A DNA stretch of 64,000 bases from Paraburkholderia oxyphila NBRC 105797 (GTDB lineage Bacteria > Pseudomonadota > Gammaproteobacteria > Burkholderiales > Burkholderiaceae), in contig NZ_BAYD01000002.1 in assembly GCF_000685075.1 (NCBI RefSeq), positions 1-64,000 on the forward strand. Direction: 5' to 3'. The notes beneath the pieces were generated by a model. That model saw nothing but the letters and a program-made list of their open reading frames with translations. It was not told the DNA's origin and did not search any database. Positions 36,873 to 45,928 of this stretch are shown piece by piece. A program made the position numbers and the translations under genes. How positions within the stretch are numbered: position 1 is the stretch's first letter; each line of letters opens with the position of its first letter.

Positions 36873-37376
36873 ATGAGTACGCCTTCCCAGCCGCTGGAGC
36901 GTTCGGAAACGACGTTCCGCTTTCTCGCCGAGCCGACCTCGGTGAACTTCGGCGGCAAAGTCCACGGCGGCGCCCTGATGAAATGGATCGACGAAACCGC
37001 CTATGCGTGCGCCGCCGTCTGGTCGGGCCGCTACTGCGTGACGGTGAGCGTGGGCAATATCCGCTTCCGGCGGCCGATCCTCGTCGGCAACATGGTCGAG
37101 CTGCGCGCGCGCGTGGTGGCCACGGGCCGCACGTCGATGCACATCCACATCACCGTGCACGCGGGCGACCCGAAGAGCGGTCAGCTGCGGCTGACGACCG
37201 ATTGCCTGATCGTGTTCGTGGCCGTCGACGAAAACGGCAACCCGATTCCCGTGCCGACCTTCGTGCCGGAAACGGAGGAGCAAAAGCGTCTGGCGAAATA
37301 CGCACTCGACGTGAGGGACGCGCTCGACGCGATCGTCGATCTGAAGCCCGAGGAAGTGGCGAAAGGCAAGGTGTGA
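36873..37376 (+). CDS. Acyl-CoA thioesterase, hotdog fold (YciA-like)
   Basis: A 167-residue hotdog protein that hydrolyses acyl-CoA. NFGGKVHGGALMKWIDETAY holds the family's active-site region (G-G-x-L-M-x-W-x-D), and VGNIRFRRPILVGNMVELRA and VAVDENGNPIPVPTF are typical of the YciA group. The start has GGAG before it, and a TATAAT box (36807-36812) lies about 60 bases upstream. Confidence 0.92.
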   Translation: MSTPSQPLERSETTFRFLAEPTSVNFGGKVHGGALMKWIDETAYACAAVWSGRYCVTVSVGNIRFRRPILVGNMVELRARVVATGRTSMHIHITVHAGDPKSGQLRLTTDCLIVFVAVDENGNPIPVPTFVPETEEQKRLAKYALDVRDALDAIVDLKPEEVAKGKV

Positions 37377-37444
37377 TGAGCCGAATGCAGGGCTGAATGC
37401 AGGGCCGACTGCGGAGCGGAATGCGCCGCATCGGCTGCATGCAT

Positions 37445-37483
37445 AAAAAAGCGGGCGGCAAAGCTTCAAACCTTGCCGCCCGC
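37445..37483 (-). terminator. Terminator of fumC
   Basis: Eleven-base arms (gcgggcggcaa / ttgccgcccgc) with an 11-base loop; on the minus strand it is followed by six T. Confidence 0.88.
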
Positions 37484-37510
37484 GTTGCATTTTAGCCCCA
37501 GAAACAGGGC

Positions 37511-38920
37511 TTATTTCTTCAGCGTGCCGACCATGTCGCCGGGCTTGACCCATTCGTCGAACTGCTGCTCGGTCACGTGTCCGAGCGCGAGCGCGGCGGC
37601 CTTGAGCGTCGTGCCTTCCTTGTGCGCCTTCTTGGCGATCTGCGCGGCCTTGTCGTAGCCGATGTGCGGATTGAGCGCCGTCACGAGCATGAGCGACTCG
37701 TTGAGCAGCGTGTCGATGCGCGCGCGGTTGGGCTCGATGCCCACGGCGCAGTGATCGTTGAAGCTCAATGCGCCGTCGGCCAGCAGGCGGATCGATTGCA
37801 GCACGTTGTGCGCGATCATCGGGCGGAACACGTTCAGCTCGAAGTTGCCGCTCGCGCCGCCCACGTTCACGGCCACGTCATTGCCGAACACCTGGCAGCA
37901 GAGCATCGTCACTGCTTCGGATTGCGTAGGATTCACCTTGCCCGGCATGATCGAGCTGCCCGGCTCGTTCTCGGGGATCGAGAGCTCGCCCAGACCGCAG
38001 CGCGGGCCGCTCGCGAGCCAGCGGATGTCGTTGGCGATCTTCATGAGGCTTGCCGCGACGGTCTTGAGCGCGCCATGCGCGAACACGAGCGCGTCGGCGG
38101 CGGCCATCACCTCGAACTTGTTGGGCGCGGTGACGAAGGGCACACCCGTGAGCTTCGCAATGGTCTCGGCCACCTTCTGCGCGAACTGCGGGTGCGCGTT
38201 CAGGCCCGTGCCCACGGCGGTGCCCCCTTGCGCGAGCTCGTAGAGATGCGGCAGCGTCGACTCCACATGCTTGATGCCTTGATCGAGCTGCGCGACGTAG
38301 CCCGAGAACTCCTGGCCGAGCGTGAGCGGCGTGGCGTCCTGCAGGTGCGTGCGGCCGATCTTGACGATGTCGGCGAACTGCTTCGACTTCGCTTCGAGCG
38401 TGTCGCGCAGCGTCTTCAGCGCGGGCAGCAGATGCTTGACGATGCCATACGCAGCGGCCACGTGCATTGCTGTGGGGAACACGTCGTTCGACGACTGGCC
38501 GCGATTGACGTCGTCGTTCGGATGCACCTTGCGCGCCTCGCCGCGCTCGCCGCCCAGAATCTCGCTCGCGCGGTTCGCAATCACCTCGTTGAGGTTCATG
38601 TTGGTCTGCGTGCCGGAGCCCGTCTGCCAGACCGCGAGCGGGAATTCGCCGGGGTGCTTGCCTTCGATGATCTCGTCGGCGGCCGCCATGATCGCGCGTG
38701 CCTTGGCCTCGTCGAGCACGCCGAGCGAGTGGTTCACCTCGGCGGCGGCGCGCTTGATCGTGGCGAGCGCCGTGATGAGCTCGGGCGACTGCTTCTCGCT
38801 CGAGATGCGAAAGTTCTGCAGGGATCGCTGCGTCTGCGCGCCCCAGAGCTGGGCGGCCGGTACGGCGATCTCGCCGAACGTGTCGCGCTCCATTCTGACG
38901 TTCTCATTGCTTGCGGTCAT
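37511..38920 (-). CDS. fumC: Fumarate hydratase, class II
   Basis: FumC converts fumarate to L-malate in the TCA cycle without an iron-sulfur cluster. The 469-residue protein carries [41 protein letters not shown], and the signature loop [13 protein letters not shown] with the catalytic Ser. Length and motifs are standard. It is downstream of the cardiolipin-synthase-like gene with an 86-base gap, on the same strand. Confidence 0.98.
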   Translation of the reverse strand: MTASNENVRMERDTFGEIAVPAAQLWGAQTQRSLQNFRISSEKQSPELITALATIKRAAAEVNHSLGVLDEAKARAIMAAADEIIEGKHPGEFPLAVWQTGSGTQTNMNLNEVIANRASEILGGERGEARKVHPNDDVNRGQSSNDVFPTAMHVAAAYGIVKHLLPALKTLRDTLEAKSKQFADIVKIGRTHLQDATPLTLGQEFSGYVAQLDQGIKHVESTLPHLYELAQGGTAVGTGLNAHPQFAQKVAETIAKLTGVPFVTAPNKFEVMAAADALVFAHGALKTVAASLMKIANDIRWLASGPRCGLGELSIPENEPGSSIMPGKVNPTQSEAVTMLCCQVFGNDVAVNVGGASGNFELNVFRPMIAHNVLQSIRLLADGALSFNDHCAVGIEPNRARIDTLLNESLMLVTALNPHIGYDKAAQIAKKAHKEGTTLKAAALALGHVTEQQFDEWVKPGDMVGTLKK

Positions 38921-39006
38921 GGCGAAACTCCGATGGTGGATGAGGCGAGCGCGCCGAGACGCCGCGCCTCAAGCCTGCGTGGTGGGTTCGGGGCCGACGG
39001 GTGGCG

Positions 39007-40689
39007 TCACAACTGGCTGTCGACCGGCAACAGCAAGAATAGTCCGGTTAGGAGATTCCTGTAGAAACCCGCGCCGGGATCGAGGTTGTAGGTGCGGATC
39101 ATGCCGTCTTCCTCGTCGGTCCACACGAGCGGCGAGGAAATCGCGCTGCCGCGCTGCGACGCGAGCTCGGCGGGCGTCGCGAGCGAAACGCGATAGCTCG
39201 CCTGGGGCGAGGTCGCGAGCTTGAACAGGGCGGCTGCGTCGTGCGCGATCGGCGGGTTTTCTATCGCGAGCGCGAGCTCCGTGTTGAGGCTGGCCGAGCG
39301 CGGGTCGAGATTGAGCGAGCCGATCACGAGCGTGCTCTCGTCGATCACATAGACCTTCGCATGCAGGCTCGCGCGCGAGCGCGAGCCCATCACGTGCACG
39401 CGCCGCGAGTCCCGGGTCACGGGCTGCGTGGGCTTGAACTCGTAGAGTTCCGCGCCGGCCTTGAGCATCGGCACGCGGTAAGGGCTGTAGCCGGCCTGCA
39501 CGGCGACGGCGTCGGTGGCCGCGAGCGCATTGGTGAGGATGGCCACGCGCACGCCGCGCGCCGTGAGCGCGCGAATGGCCCGCACGCCCGCCTCGTGCGG
39601 CACGAAATACGGCGAGACGATCAGCACGCTGCTGTGCGCGTGATTGAGGCGATCGAGCAACGAGCGCATGGCGTCGCCCATCTGGCCGTGCTCGGGGTCC
39701 GCGATCTTGTCCGGCGAGTCGGCCACGAATTGCCACTTCGCCCAGATGAGGCCCAGCTCGTCGCGCGCGATCTGCTGGGCGAGCGGCGTGGCGTTGAGCG
39801 GCTTGGCGTTGTACGGGTCGGCGTTCTCGCGCCAGTGCGCGCGCAATTCATCGCGCGCGACGTCGAGATCGTGCGGATCGAACTTCTGATGATTGAGCAC
39901 GCTCAAGGGGTAGGCCACGCTGCTGTTCCAGTACTCGTCGAAGCTCGCCGAGACGGTCGCCGCGACCGGCCCGGCCGCGAGCACGTCGAGGTCGCGGAAC
40001 TGCAGCGTCTGGCTCGCGCTGAAGTATTCGTCGCCGAGATTGCGCCCGCCCACGATCGCGAGCTCGTTGTCGACGATCGTCGCCTTGTTGTGCATGCGGC
40101 GCGTGAACTGGTCGACGTTCGTGAAGAAGTTGCGCGTGCGCGTGAACATGCTCTCGCTCGGACTGCCGTACGGATTGAACACGCGGATCTGGATGTTCGG
40201 ATGGCTGTTGAGCGCGGCCATCAGGCGGTCGATGTCGTGGAAGTTCAGGTCGTCGACGAGCATGCGCACGCGCACGCCGCGGTCGGCCGCGTAGAGCGCC
40301 GAGCCGAGCAGCAGCTTGCCGGTGGTGTCCTCGTTGGCGATGTAGTACTGCATGTCGAGGGTTCGCGTCGCCGCGCGCGCGAGCGCGATGCGCATCTGCA
40401 GCGAGTCGGTGCCGGTGGCAAGCAGGCGAAAGCCCGATTCGTCGGGATGCGCCGCCACGGGCCCGGCGAGTGCGGCGCCGAGCGGCGTGGCGCTCGCCTC
40501 GGAGGTGGACAGGGCGGCCGAGTTCTGGCGCTGGAAGACCGTAGCGGGCGGACGCGTCGCGCAGGCCGCAACGAGCGTGACGCTCAGAAGCGCAAGCAGC
40601 GCGCGGACGAGCGCGGCGTGGCGCGGCGGCGCCGCTTCGGCGGCAAGCGGGGCGCCAGGGGCGACGCCCGGAACGGTGTGCACGGACAA
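39007..40689 (-). CDS. Phospholipase-D-family protein, cardiolipin-synthase-like lipoprotein
   Basis: A 560-residue protein with two HKD motifs: HNKATIVD (from about residue 200, followed by GGRNLGDEY) and HAKVYVID (from about residue 443, followed by GSLNLDPRS). These form the PLD active site, as in cardiolipin synthases of the YmdC type. The N-terminal hydrophobic stretch ends in VAAC, a lipobox, so it may be lipid-anchored. TTG 40689 is chosen because GAGGAG lies at the right distance; GTG 40683 is the alternative. Upstream ATG-led extensions are not family-like. A hairpin lies just upstream. Confidence 0.85.
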   Translation of the reverse strand: MSVHTVPGVAPGAPLAAEAAPPRHAALVRALLALLSVTLVAACATRPPATVFQRQNSAALSTSEASATPLGAALAGPVAAHPDESGFRLLATGTDSLQMRIALARAATRTLDMQYYIANEDTTGKLLLGSALYAADRGVRVRMLVDDLNFHDIDRLMAALNSHPNIQIRVFNPYGSPSESMFTRTRNFFTNVDQFTRRMHNKATIVDNELAIVGGRNLGDEYFSASQTLQFRDLDVLAAGPVAATVSASFDEYWNSSVAYPLSVLNHQKFDPHDLDVARDELRAHWRENADPYNAKPLNATPLAQQIARDELGLIWAKWQFVADSPDKIADPEHGQMGDAMRSLLDRLNHAHSSVLIVSPYFVPHEAGVRAIRALTARGVRVAILTNALAATDAVAVQAGYSPYRVPMLKAGAELYEFKPTQPVTRDSRRVHVMGSRSRASLHAKVYVIDESTLVIGSLNLDPRSASLNTELALAIENPPIAHDAAALFKLATSPQASYRVSLATPAELASQRGSAISSPLVWTDEEDGMIRTYNLDPGAGFYRNLLTGLFLLLPVDSQL

Positions 40690-41086
40690 GCGGATTCTCC
40701 TCTCCAGTGTCGGCCTGAGTGAGTGCTTCAGCACTGACTCAGGCCCCACGCTTCGCGATTCCATGCTTCGCGGTCGACCCGCGTTCGCGCGTGAGTCGCA
40801 CCCCTGCGGTCGCATGCAAAGCGGTCGGCGCTGGGGCGTCCCCGATGGTTCGCTTACGTTGCGCGCCTTTTGCCGCCGATTCTATCGGGAAGCGGCAAGG
40901 CACAGCGTGCAACGCGCGTGCCGTGCCGCATTTGCGGCAAGCAAGTCTCGCGCGACGTTGGCCACAATCGTCACGCAATGCGGCGCGCCCGCGCCGCCCG
41001 CCGCAAGCCTCGTTTCATGCCGGACGGAAACGTCGGCGCCCGCACTCGCCGCACACTGCCTCCATCACGAACGATGGGAGAGTGCG
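40690..41086. other. 397-base intergenic region (PLD protein / DUF2917)
   Basis: No gene was supported. The left end holds a hairpin at 40712-40745; the remainder is promoter space for the two divergent genes. No clear -10/-35 pair was fixed. Confidence 0.6.
40712..40745. repeat. Fifteen-base inverted repeat before the PLD-family gene
   Basis: Arms of 15 bases with one mismatch (ggcctgagtgagtgc / gcactgactcaggcc) close on TTCA, about 22 bases before the chosen start. No T tract follows, so it is an operator or leader hairpin rather than a terminator. Confidence 0.7.
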
Positions 41087-41461
41087 ATGGACCGGATCAT
41101 GCAAGCGGGTGAGATGAGCAAACAGGAGCGGTGCGAGGAACTGTGCATCGCGCGCGGCCGTTGCCGCCTCGTGCGCCATGCGCAAGGCGGCTTGCTCGGC
41201 GCGCTCGAGGGGCGCGTGCTGATGACCGTGGAAGGCGACGCGCAGGACTATTGGCTCGAGCCCGGCGAAGCATTGCCGTTCGCGCCCGGAGAACGGGTGT
41301 GGATCGGCGGATGGGACGAGGCGGTGCGCTGCGAAGTGCGCACGCCGGCCTCGCCGTGGGGCGAGGGGCGCGCCCGCGCGTGGCTTGTGGGGTTCGCGGC
41401 GCTGGCAGCGCGCATGGTGAAGCGGCCCGCACGCGTGCGCCTGCGCGCACTGCGTGGGTGA
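41087..41461 (+). CDS. DUF2917 protein
   Basis: A 124-residue protein with the small DUF2917 pattern: GRCRLVRHAQGGLLGALEGR, LMTVEGDAQDYWLEPGEALP and PGERVWIGGWDEAVRCEV, then a basic tail. The fold is a short beta-rich domain, related to cupins in length. Its start has GGGAG before it. Function is unknown. Confidence 0.78.
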   Translation: MDRIMQAGEMSKQERCEELCIARGRCRLVRHAQGGLLGALEGRVLMTVEGDAQDYWLEPGEALPFAPGERVWIGGWDEAVRCEVRTPASPWGEGRARAWLVGFAALAARMVKRPARVRLRALRG

Positions 41462-41564
41462 GGCCGCGTCCGCAGGAGGCCGGGCGGTATGCGCGAGCCG
41501 GGCACAACTCAGGCGCGGGCAACCGGTTACGCAAGCGGCCTGATGCGCGCCGGGCCGCCTATGC

Positions 41565-42518
41565 TCAGACCTTCTCGGTGCGTGCTTCGCGCGCATCGCG
41601 CTCGCTGCCGCGCGCCGGCTTGCCGGCCCAGTAGCCCGCGAGCAACGACCCCGAGAGGTTGTGCCACACCGAGAACAGCGCGCCGGGCAGCGCGGCGAGC
41701 GGCGAGAAGTAGAGCTTGCCGAGCGTCGCGGCCAGGCCAGAGTTCTGCATGCCCACCTCGATCGCAAGCGTGCGGCACACGGATTCGTCGAAGCCGAGCA
41801 GACGCCCGCCCCAGTAGCCGCCCAGCAGGCCGATGCCGTTGTGCAGCACCACACCGAGCGCCACGATCGGTCCCACCGTGGCGATGCTCGCGTGCGTGCC
41901 GCCCACCACGGCCGCGATGATCGCGAGGATCGACACCATCGAGACGAGTGGCAGGACCGGCTCGACGCGCCGCACGAGGCCGCCTGCGAGACGGTTCACG
42001 ACGAGGCCGACGGCGATCGGCAGCGCGACGATCTGCAGGATGCTCATGAGCATGCCGCGCACGTCGACGACGATCGAGGCGTCGACGTAGAGGCGCGTGA
42101 GCAGCGGCGTCGCGAACACGCCCACGAGCGTCGAGAGCGCGCTGATCGTCACGGAGAGCGCAACGTCGCCGCGCGCGAGATAGATCATCACGTTCGAGGC
42201 CGTGCCGCTCGCCACGCTGCCCACGAGCACCATGCCCGCGGTGAGGTCGGGCGGCATATGGAGCGCATGGGCGATGCCCCAGGCGGCCAGCGGCATCACC
42301 AGATAGTGCAGGACGATGCCGGCGAGCACCGGTGCGGGCCGGGTGAAGACGCGCTGGAAGTCGGCGAACGAGAGCGTCACGCCCATGGCGAGCATGATGA
42401 CCATCAGCAGCGTCGTGACGTGCGGCGCGATGGGGGCGACGAGACCCGGGTTGAAGTAGGCGAGAAGCGAGACGAGGACGGCCCAGAGCGGGAACAGTCG
42501 GGTAATCGGGGCAAGCAT
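41565..42518 (-). CDS. Bile acid:sodium symporter (BASS) family transporter
   Basis: A 317-residue membrane protein with about nine or ten hydrophobic helices. Signatures are [40 protein letters not shown] (split), GNVALSVT-like [14 protein letters not shown], and [20 protein letters not shown], typical of BASS proteins such as PanS. Such proteins import organic anions or keto acids with Na+. The substrate cannot be told. Confidence 0.9.
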   Translation of the reverse strand: MLAPITRLFPLWAVLVSLLAYFNPGLVAPIAPHVTTLLMVIMLAMGVTLSFADFQRVFTRPAPVLAGIVLHYLVMPLAAWGIAHALHMPPDLTAGMVLVGSVASGTASNVMIYLARGDVALSVTISALSTLVGVFATPLLTRLYVDASIVVDVRGMLMSILQIVALPIAVGLVVNRLAGGLVRRVEPVLPLVSMVSILAIIAAVVGGTHASIATVGPIVALGVVLHNGIGLLGGYWGGRLLGFDESVCRTLAIEVGMQNSGLAATLGKLYFSPLAALPGALFSVWHNLSGSLLAGYWAGKPARGSERDAREARTEKV

Positions 42519-42857
42519 GAGTGGGAGGTCCGTGAGCGGGTCGTAATTGTTGGGGCAGGGGACGCGTCAGCCGACTCCATGACGACGCCCGCACGCGCGG
42601 GCTGGCGCGGACGAAACGCGTGTGTGGGATTCAGGGCTGAGGCGGATGCGCCGGCTGGCCTGCGATGCGTCGCGCGCGCGGCCGGGGTGGCCGGCATGGC
42701 TGCGAACGGGCATGTCTCCTTGCTCGGCCGGTGTGGGCGCTTGAACGCTCACGCCGGCCCCCTGCAACAGGGCCGCGGTTTTCCTGCCCTTGTGGGACGG
42801 ACGGCGGGCGGCGCCGGTCCGCTATTTTAACCGGGCGCTTAACGACCCGCGCAGGAC

Positions 42858-42890
42858 GCCCTTATGGGCGCCTTGTGCGCCCATAAGGGC
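42858..42890. repeat. Perfect 14-base inverted repeat
   Basis: Arms gcccttatgggcgc and gcgcccataagggc with a 5-base loop. It lies downstream of the MATE gene and may stabilise its 3' end or act as a terminator without a T tract. Confidence 0.8.
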
Positions 42891-42910
42891 TCGCATTGGA
42901 TACGGCCAGG

Positions 42911-42940
42911 GCCCGCGTATGGCCCGCGTATGGCCCGCGC
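42911..42940. repeat. Eleven-base tandem repeat, about 2.7 copies
   Basis: The unit gcccgcgtatg occurs twice in a row and a partial third copy follows. Role unknown. Confidence 0.8.
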
Positions 42941-42958
42941 GGCCGCACGCGCCAACCC

Positions 42959-44377
42959 TCAGCCAGCACGCGCCGCCGCCTCGAGTTGCACGCGCCGGCT
43001 CTTGCGGTGAAAACGCCACGTCATGAGCGCGGCCACGCTGGCGAGGCCCGCTGCGAGCCCCCACCAGAGCCCGAGCGCGCCGAGCCCGAAATGGAACGCG
43101 AGCGCATAGCCGATCGGAAAGCCGATGCCCCAGTAGCCGAGCGTCGCGGCCAGCATCGGAATGCGCGTGTCCTTCAGGCCGCGCAGGCAGCCGGAGCCCA
43201 CGGTCTGCATGCCGTCGACGATCTGGAAGATGGCCGCCACGCCGAGCAGCGAGGTCGCGAGCGCGACGGTCTGCGCGTTGGCCGGATCGTCGAGATGCAG
43301 ATAGAGCCCGACGATCCAGTGCGGCGCGAGCACCATCACGAGCGCCGACATCGACATGAAGCCCACGCCCAGCGCCAGCGCGACGAAGCCCGCGTGGCGC
43401 GCCGCGCGCGGCACGCCCGCGCCGATCCAGTAGCCCACGCGCACATTGGCGGCCTGGCCGATCGAGAGCGGGACCATGAACATCACCGAAGCCACGTTCA
43501 GCGCGATCTGGTGCGCGGCGAGCGGCGTCGCGCCAAGCAGGCCCATGAGCAGACCCGTGGCGAGGAACAGCGTCGCCTCCACGGCGTAGGTGATCGCCAC
43601 GGGCCAGCCGATGGCGAAGAGCTCGCCCATCAGCGGCGCGGTGGGCCGCCGCGCGACCACGAAGTGCTGATGCGAGGGCCGCAGATGCAGGAGCGCCATC
43701 AGCACGAGCGTCGTGACCCAGATCGTGATCGTGGTGGCGGTAGCCGAGCCGAGAAAGCCGAGGCGCGGCAGGCCCCACACGCCATGAATCAGCCCGTAGT
43801 TCAGGAAGCCATTGGAGAACACGCTGATGATCGACACCCACAGCAGCCGCTTCGCCGCGCCGATGGCGGGCAGGAACGAGCGCATCAGGCCCACGCCAAT
43901 CAGGCTGGCGGGTGCGCCCCAGCGCAGCACGGCTGCGTACTCGCCCACCTGATGCGCGAGCACGGGCGGTTCGCCGAGCGCGAGCAAGACCGGCCCCGCG
44001 AACGAAAGCAGCGCGAATGCGGGCACGGCCAGCAGCAGCGAGAGCGCGAAGCCGGTCCAGTAGATGTGCGGCACGCGGTGCAGATCGTCGGCGCCGCGCG
44101 CCTGCGCGACGCTCACGCTCACCGAGGTCAGCACGCCCTGCAGCACCGTCACCACCACGAAGAACAGGTTCGCGCCGAGCCCGCCCGCCGCGAGCGCGCC
44201 CGCGCCCAGCGAGCCGAGCAGCACGGTGTCGGTCACGCTCATGGCCATCTGCGAAAGCTGGGCAATGGCGAGCGGCGCGGCGAGGCGCGCGGTGTCGGCG
44301 GCGTGGCGCTTGAGCGTGGGCGGGGCGATGGCGCGGCTCGCCTGGTTGGCGCGCGCGGGGGCAGTGGGTCGGGTCAT
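42959..44377 (-). CDS. MATE-family efflux transporter
   Basis: A 472-residue membrane protein with twelve hydrophobic segments. The two-fold pattern of MATE proteins is visible: APLAIAQLSQMAMSVTDTVL in the first half and GWPVAITYAVEATLFLATGL in the second, with ATPLAAHQIALNVASVMFMV. MATE pumps export cationic drugs or metabolites using Na+ or H+. ATG 44377 is chosen; a perfect 14-base hairpin lies 9 bases upstream. Substrate unknown. Confidence 0.93.
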   Translation of the reverse strand: MTRPTAPARANQASRAIAPPTLKRHAADTARLAAPLAIAQLSQMAMSVTDTVLLGSLGAGALAAGGLGANLFFVVVTVLQGVLTSVSVSVAQARGADDLHRVPHIYWTGFALSLLLAVPAFALLSFAGPVLLALGEPPVLAHQVGEYAAVLRWGAPASLIGVGLMRSFLPAIGAAKRLLWVSIISVFSNGFLNYGLIHGVWGLPRLGFLGSATATTITIWVTTLVLMALLHLRPSHQHFVVARRPTAPLMGELFAIGWPVAITYAVEATLFLATGLLMGLLGATPLAAHQIALNVASVMFMVPLSIGQAANVRVGYWIGAGVPRAARHAGFVALALGVGFMSMSALVMVLAPHWIVGLYLHLDDPANAQTVALATSLLGVAAIFQIVDGMQTVGSGCLRGLKDTRIPMLAATLGYWGIGFPIGYALAFHFGLGALGLWWGLAAGLASVAALMTWRFHRKSRRVQLEAAARAG

Positions 44378-44385
44378 GAAAACAG

Positions 44386-44418
44386 ACGCGCGGCGCGATG
44401 ATGAATCGCGCCGCGCGT
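44386..44418 (-). promoter_or_regulatory. Perfect 14-base hairpin before the MATE start
   Basis: Arms acgcgcggcgcgat and atcgcgccgcgcgt with a 5-base loop lie 9 bases upstream of the start codon, with a short T run between on the minus strand. It could be an attenuator or translation-blocking leader. Confidence 0.65.
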
Positions 44419-44477
44419 TCAGAAAGTGCATTTGTGTCGAGATTGAAAGCTCAATGCGAGATTACCCTTCTTTCGGA

Positions 44478-44500
44478 TAAAAAGCACCTGGATGGTGCAT
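44478..44500 (-). terminator. Terminator after the S4-domain gene
   Basis: On the minus strand gcacc and ggtgc pair around a 5-base loop, followed by five T. Confidence 0.7.
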
Positions 44501-44578
44501 TCGCTTTCGAACGTATTTCACTTCGACACGCGTGGGGGCGCTTGGCCAGCCCCTATGGCAGCCGTTGCGCCGCACGCC

Positions 44579-44800
44579 TCATTCGGCTTCGCGCACGGCT
44601 ATGCGTGTATCGCCGAGCAACACCGACTGGCCCGCGCGGATCTTGCAGGTCTTGCGCAGTTCGACCTCGCCGTCCACCTTCACGGCGCCGGAAGCGACGA
44701 TCTGCTTGGCCGAGCCGCCGCTGTCGGCGAGGCCGGTGATCTTCAGGAGGTTGTGGAGTTCGACGTAGTCGCCGGTGAGCGTGAAATCGAGATTGGGCAT
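44579..44800 (-). CDS. S4-domain RNA-binding protein (YbcJ-like)
   Basis: A 73-residue protein made of a single S4 domain (DYVELHNLLKITGLADSGGS, then AKQIVASGAVKVDGEVELRK and GQSVLLGDTRIAV). Small YbcJ-like proteins bind RNA or stalled ribosomal complexes. ATG 44800 is chosen because the domain starts there, though no clear ribosome binding site was seen; an in-frame ATG 11 codons upstream is possible. Confidence 0.85.
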   Translation of the reverse strand: MPNLDFTLTGDYVELHNLLKITGLADSGGSAKQIVASGAVKVDGEVELRKTCKIRAGQSVLLGDTRIAVREAE

Positions 44801-45109
44801 GGGGCAAACGAGATTCAGGTGCGCGCCGGGCACGGCACGCGAAGGGTGAGCATCATAAGCGATGCCGGACGCGCGGGCGGCTGTTACATGTCGGGGCCAG
44901 ATGTCATGATTTCGTAAGAAGATGCAACGTTGGGTAACGTCGGGAGACCTTGCGTCGATCTTCAGATGAAAATGGTCTCACCCCGAAACGACCCCGCCGC
45001 AGCGCAGTCACCGAAGTCACGTACTGCGGCTCGATCGGGAGGAATCGCGCCGCAAGCGGACCTGTCCGCGGCGGCATGGATCCCGGAACGACTACAAAGA
45101 GGATACGCC

Positions 45110-45586
45110 ATGACTCAAATTCGCAAGCTGCTCACCGGTACCGCTCTCGCCACTGCTGCCATCTTCGCGCAAGGCGCCTTCGCCCAGGGCGCGGCGCAGC
45201 CCGGCGCCGGGGCGCCCACGGCCCTGCCTTCTGCCGCGCCTGCCATGGCGCCCGCGACTGCGCCGGCTCTGACGCCAGGCCAGGCGCCGGCGGCAGCGGG
45301 CCTCTCGCAGCCCGCGCCGCAGGACTTGAGCGCGGCGCAAGCGACCGATCCGCTGGTGCAAAAGCGCAACGCCGATGCGGCCGCGAACGCCGAATACCGC
45401 AGCGCCAAGAAGTCGGCGAAAGCGGAATACAACTCGACGAAGAAGCAGGCCAAGTCGCAGTACAAGTCGCAGGTGAAGGACGCGAAGATCAACCACAAGG
45501 CCGACCAGCAGGCCAACAAGTCGGAAATGATGGACCAGATGAGCGGCCAGTCGGCTCAGCAGCCGGGCGGTGAGGCTCAGCAATAA
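45110..45586 (+). CDS. Exported Ala/Pro-rich protein with basic C terminus
   Basis: A 158-residue protein with a signal peptide (about 1-25, ...GAFAQ), an Ala/Pro-rich linker, and a lysine/tyrosine-rich helical C-terminal half with repeats such as YRSAKKSAKAEYNSTKKQAK and QYKSQVKDAK. It recalls small periplasmic coiled-coil proteins. Its start has AGAGGA before it, and a strong terminator follows. No function can be assigned. Confidence 0.8.
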   Translation: MTQIRKLLTGTALATAAIFAQGAFAQGAAQPGAGAPTALPSAAPAMAPATAPALTPGQAPAAAGLSQPAPQDLSAAQATDPLVQKRNADAAANAEYRSAKKSAKAEYNSTKKQAKSQYKSQVKDAKINHKADQQANKSEMMDQMSGQSAQQPGGEAQQ

Positions 45587-45684
45587 GGCGCTTCGATAGC
45601 CTGGTGGCGTGCGCTGCGCGCCTGTGGGCTGGATGAGGTTTCTCCATTCGGCGCCTGCCCCGGCGCCGGCCTGTGCAGGACATG

Positions 45685-45724
45685 AAGCGGCGGCGCCCGG
45701 AAGCGGGCGTCGCCGCTTTGTTTT
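45685..45724 (+). terminator. Terminator after the exported Ala/Pro-rich protein
   Basis: Fifteen-base arms with one mismatch around the loop GAAG are followed by the T-rich tail tttgtttt. Confidence 0.85.
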
Positions 45725-45826
45725 GGGCCATCGGGCCTGGCGCGCCGCTTTCCGCCATGTTTCGATCCGGAAGTTCGGGGCTGAATAGCGCCAGATCGCG
45801 GCAAGATCGGTGCTTGCGGGCGAGAG

Positions 45827-45842
45827 GTGTATGGATATACAG
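45827..45842. promoter_or_regulatory. LexA-like box before the UvrD-like helicase
   Basis: GTGTATGGATATACAG keeps the essential TGT-N8-ACAG pattern and differs from CTGTATATATATACAG at the first C and two core positions. It lies about 87 bases before the chosen start. E. coli uvrD is LexA-controlled, which makes it plausible. Confidence 0.6.
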
Positions 45843-45928
45843 TATGCGTCGCCGCGCCCGCCGATAGATGCCGATATGCGACGCGGCTCGATCCTTTCAT
45901 CGCTCACCGGATACCCACCGCGCCCGCC

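Larger units (their letters stand above)
42519..42958. other. 440-base intergenic region with hairpin and repeats
   Basis: No gene was supported. The right part holds a perfect 14-base inverted repeat at 42858-42890 and an 11-base tandem repeat at 42911-42932, both 3' of the MATE gene. Confidence 0.6.
45587..45928. other. 342-base region: terminator and SOS-type promoter
   Basis: Holds the terminator of the preceding gene (45685-45724) and the LexA-like box of the helicase gene (45827-45842). No gene was supported. Confidence 0.6.

Noticed and set aside
40352..41086. Upstream extension of the DUF2917 frame
   Set aside because: It runs antisense through the PLD-family gene; the start at 41087 has a good ribosome binding site.
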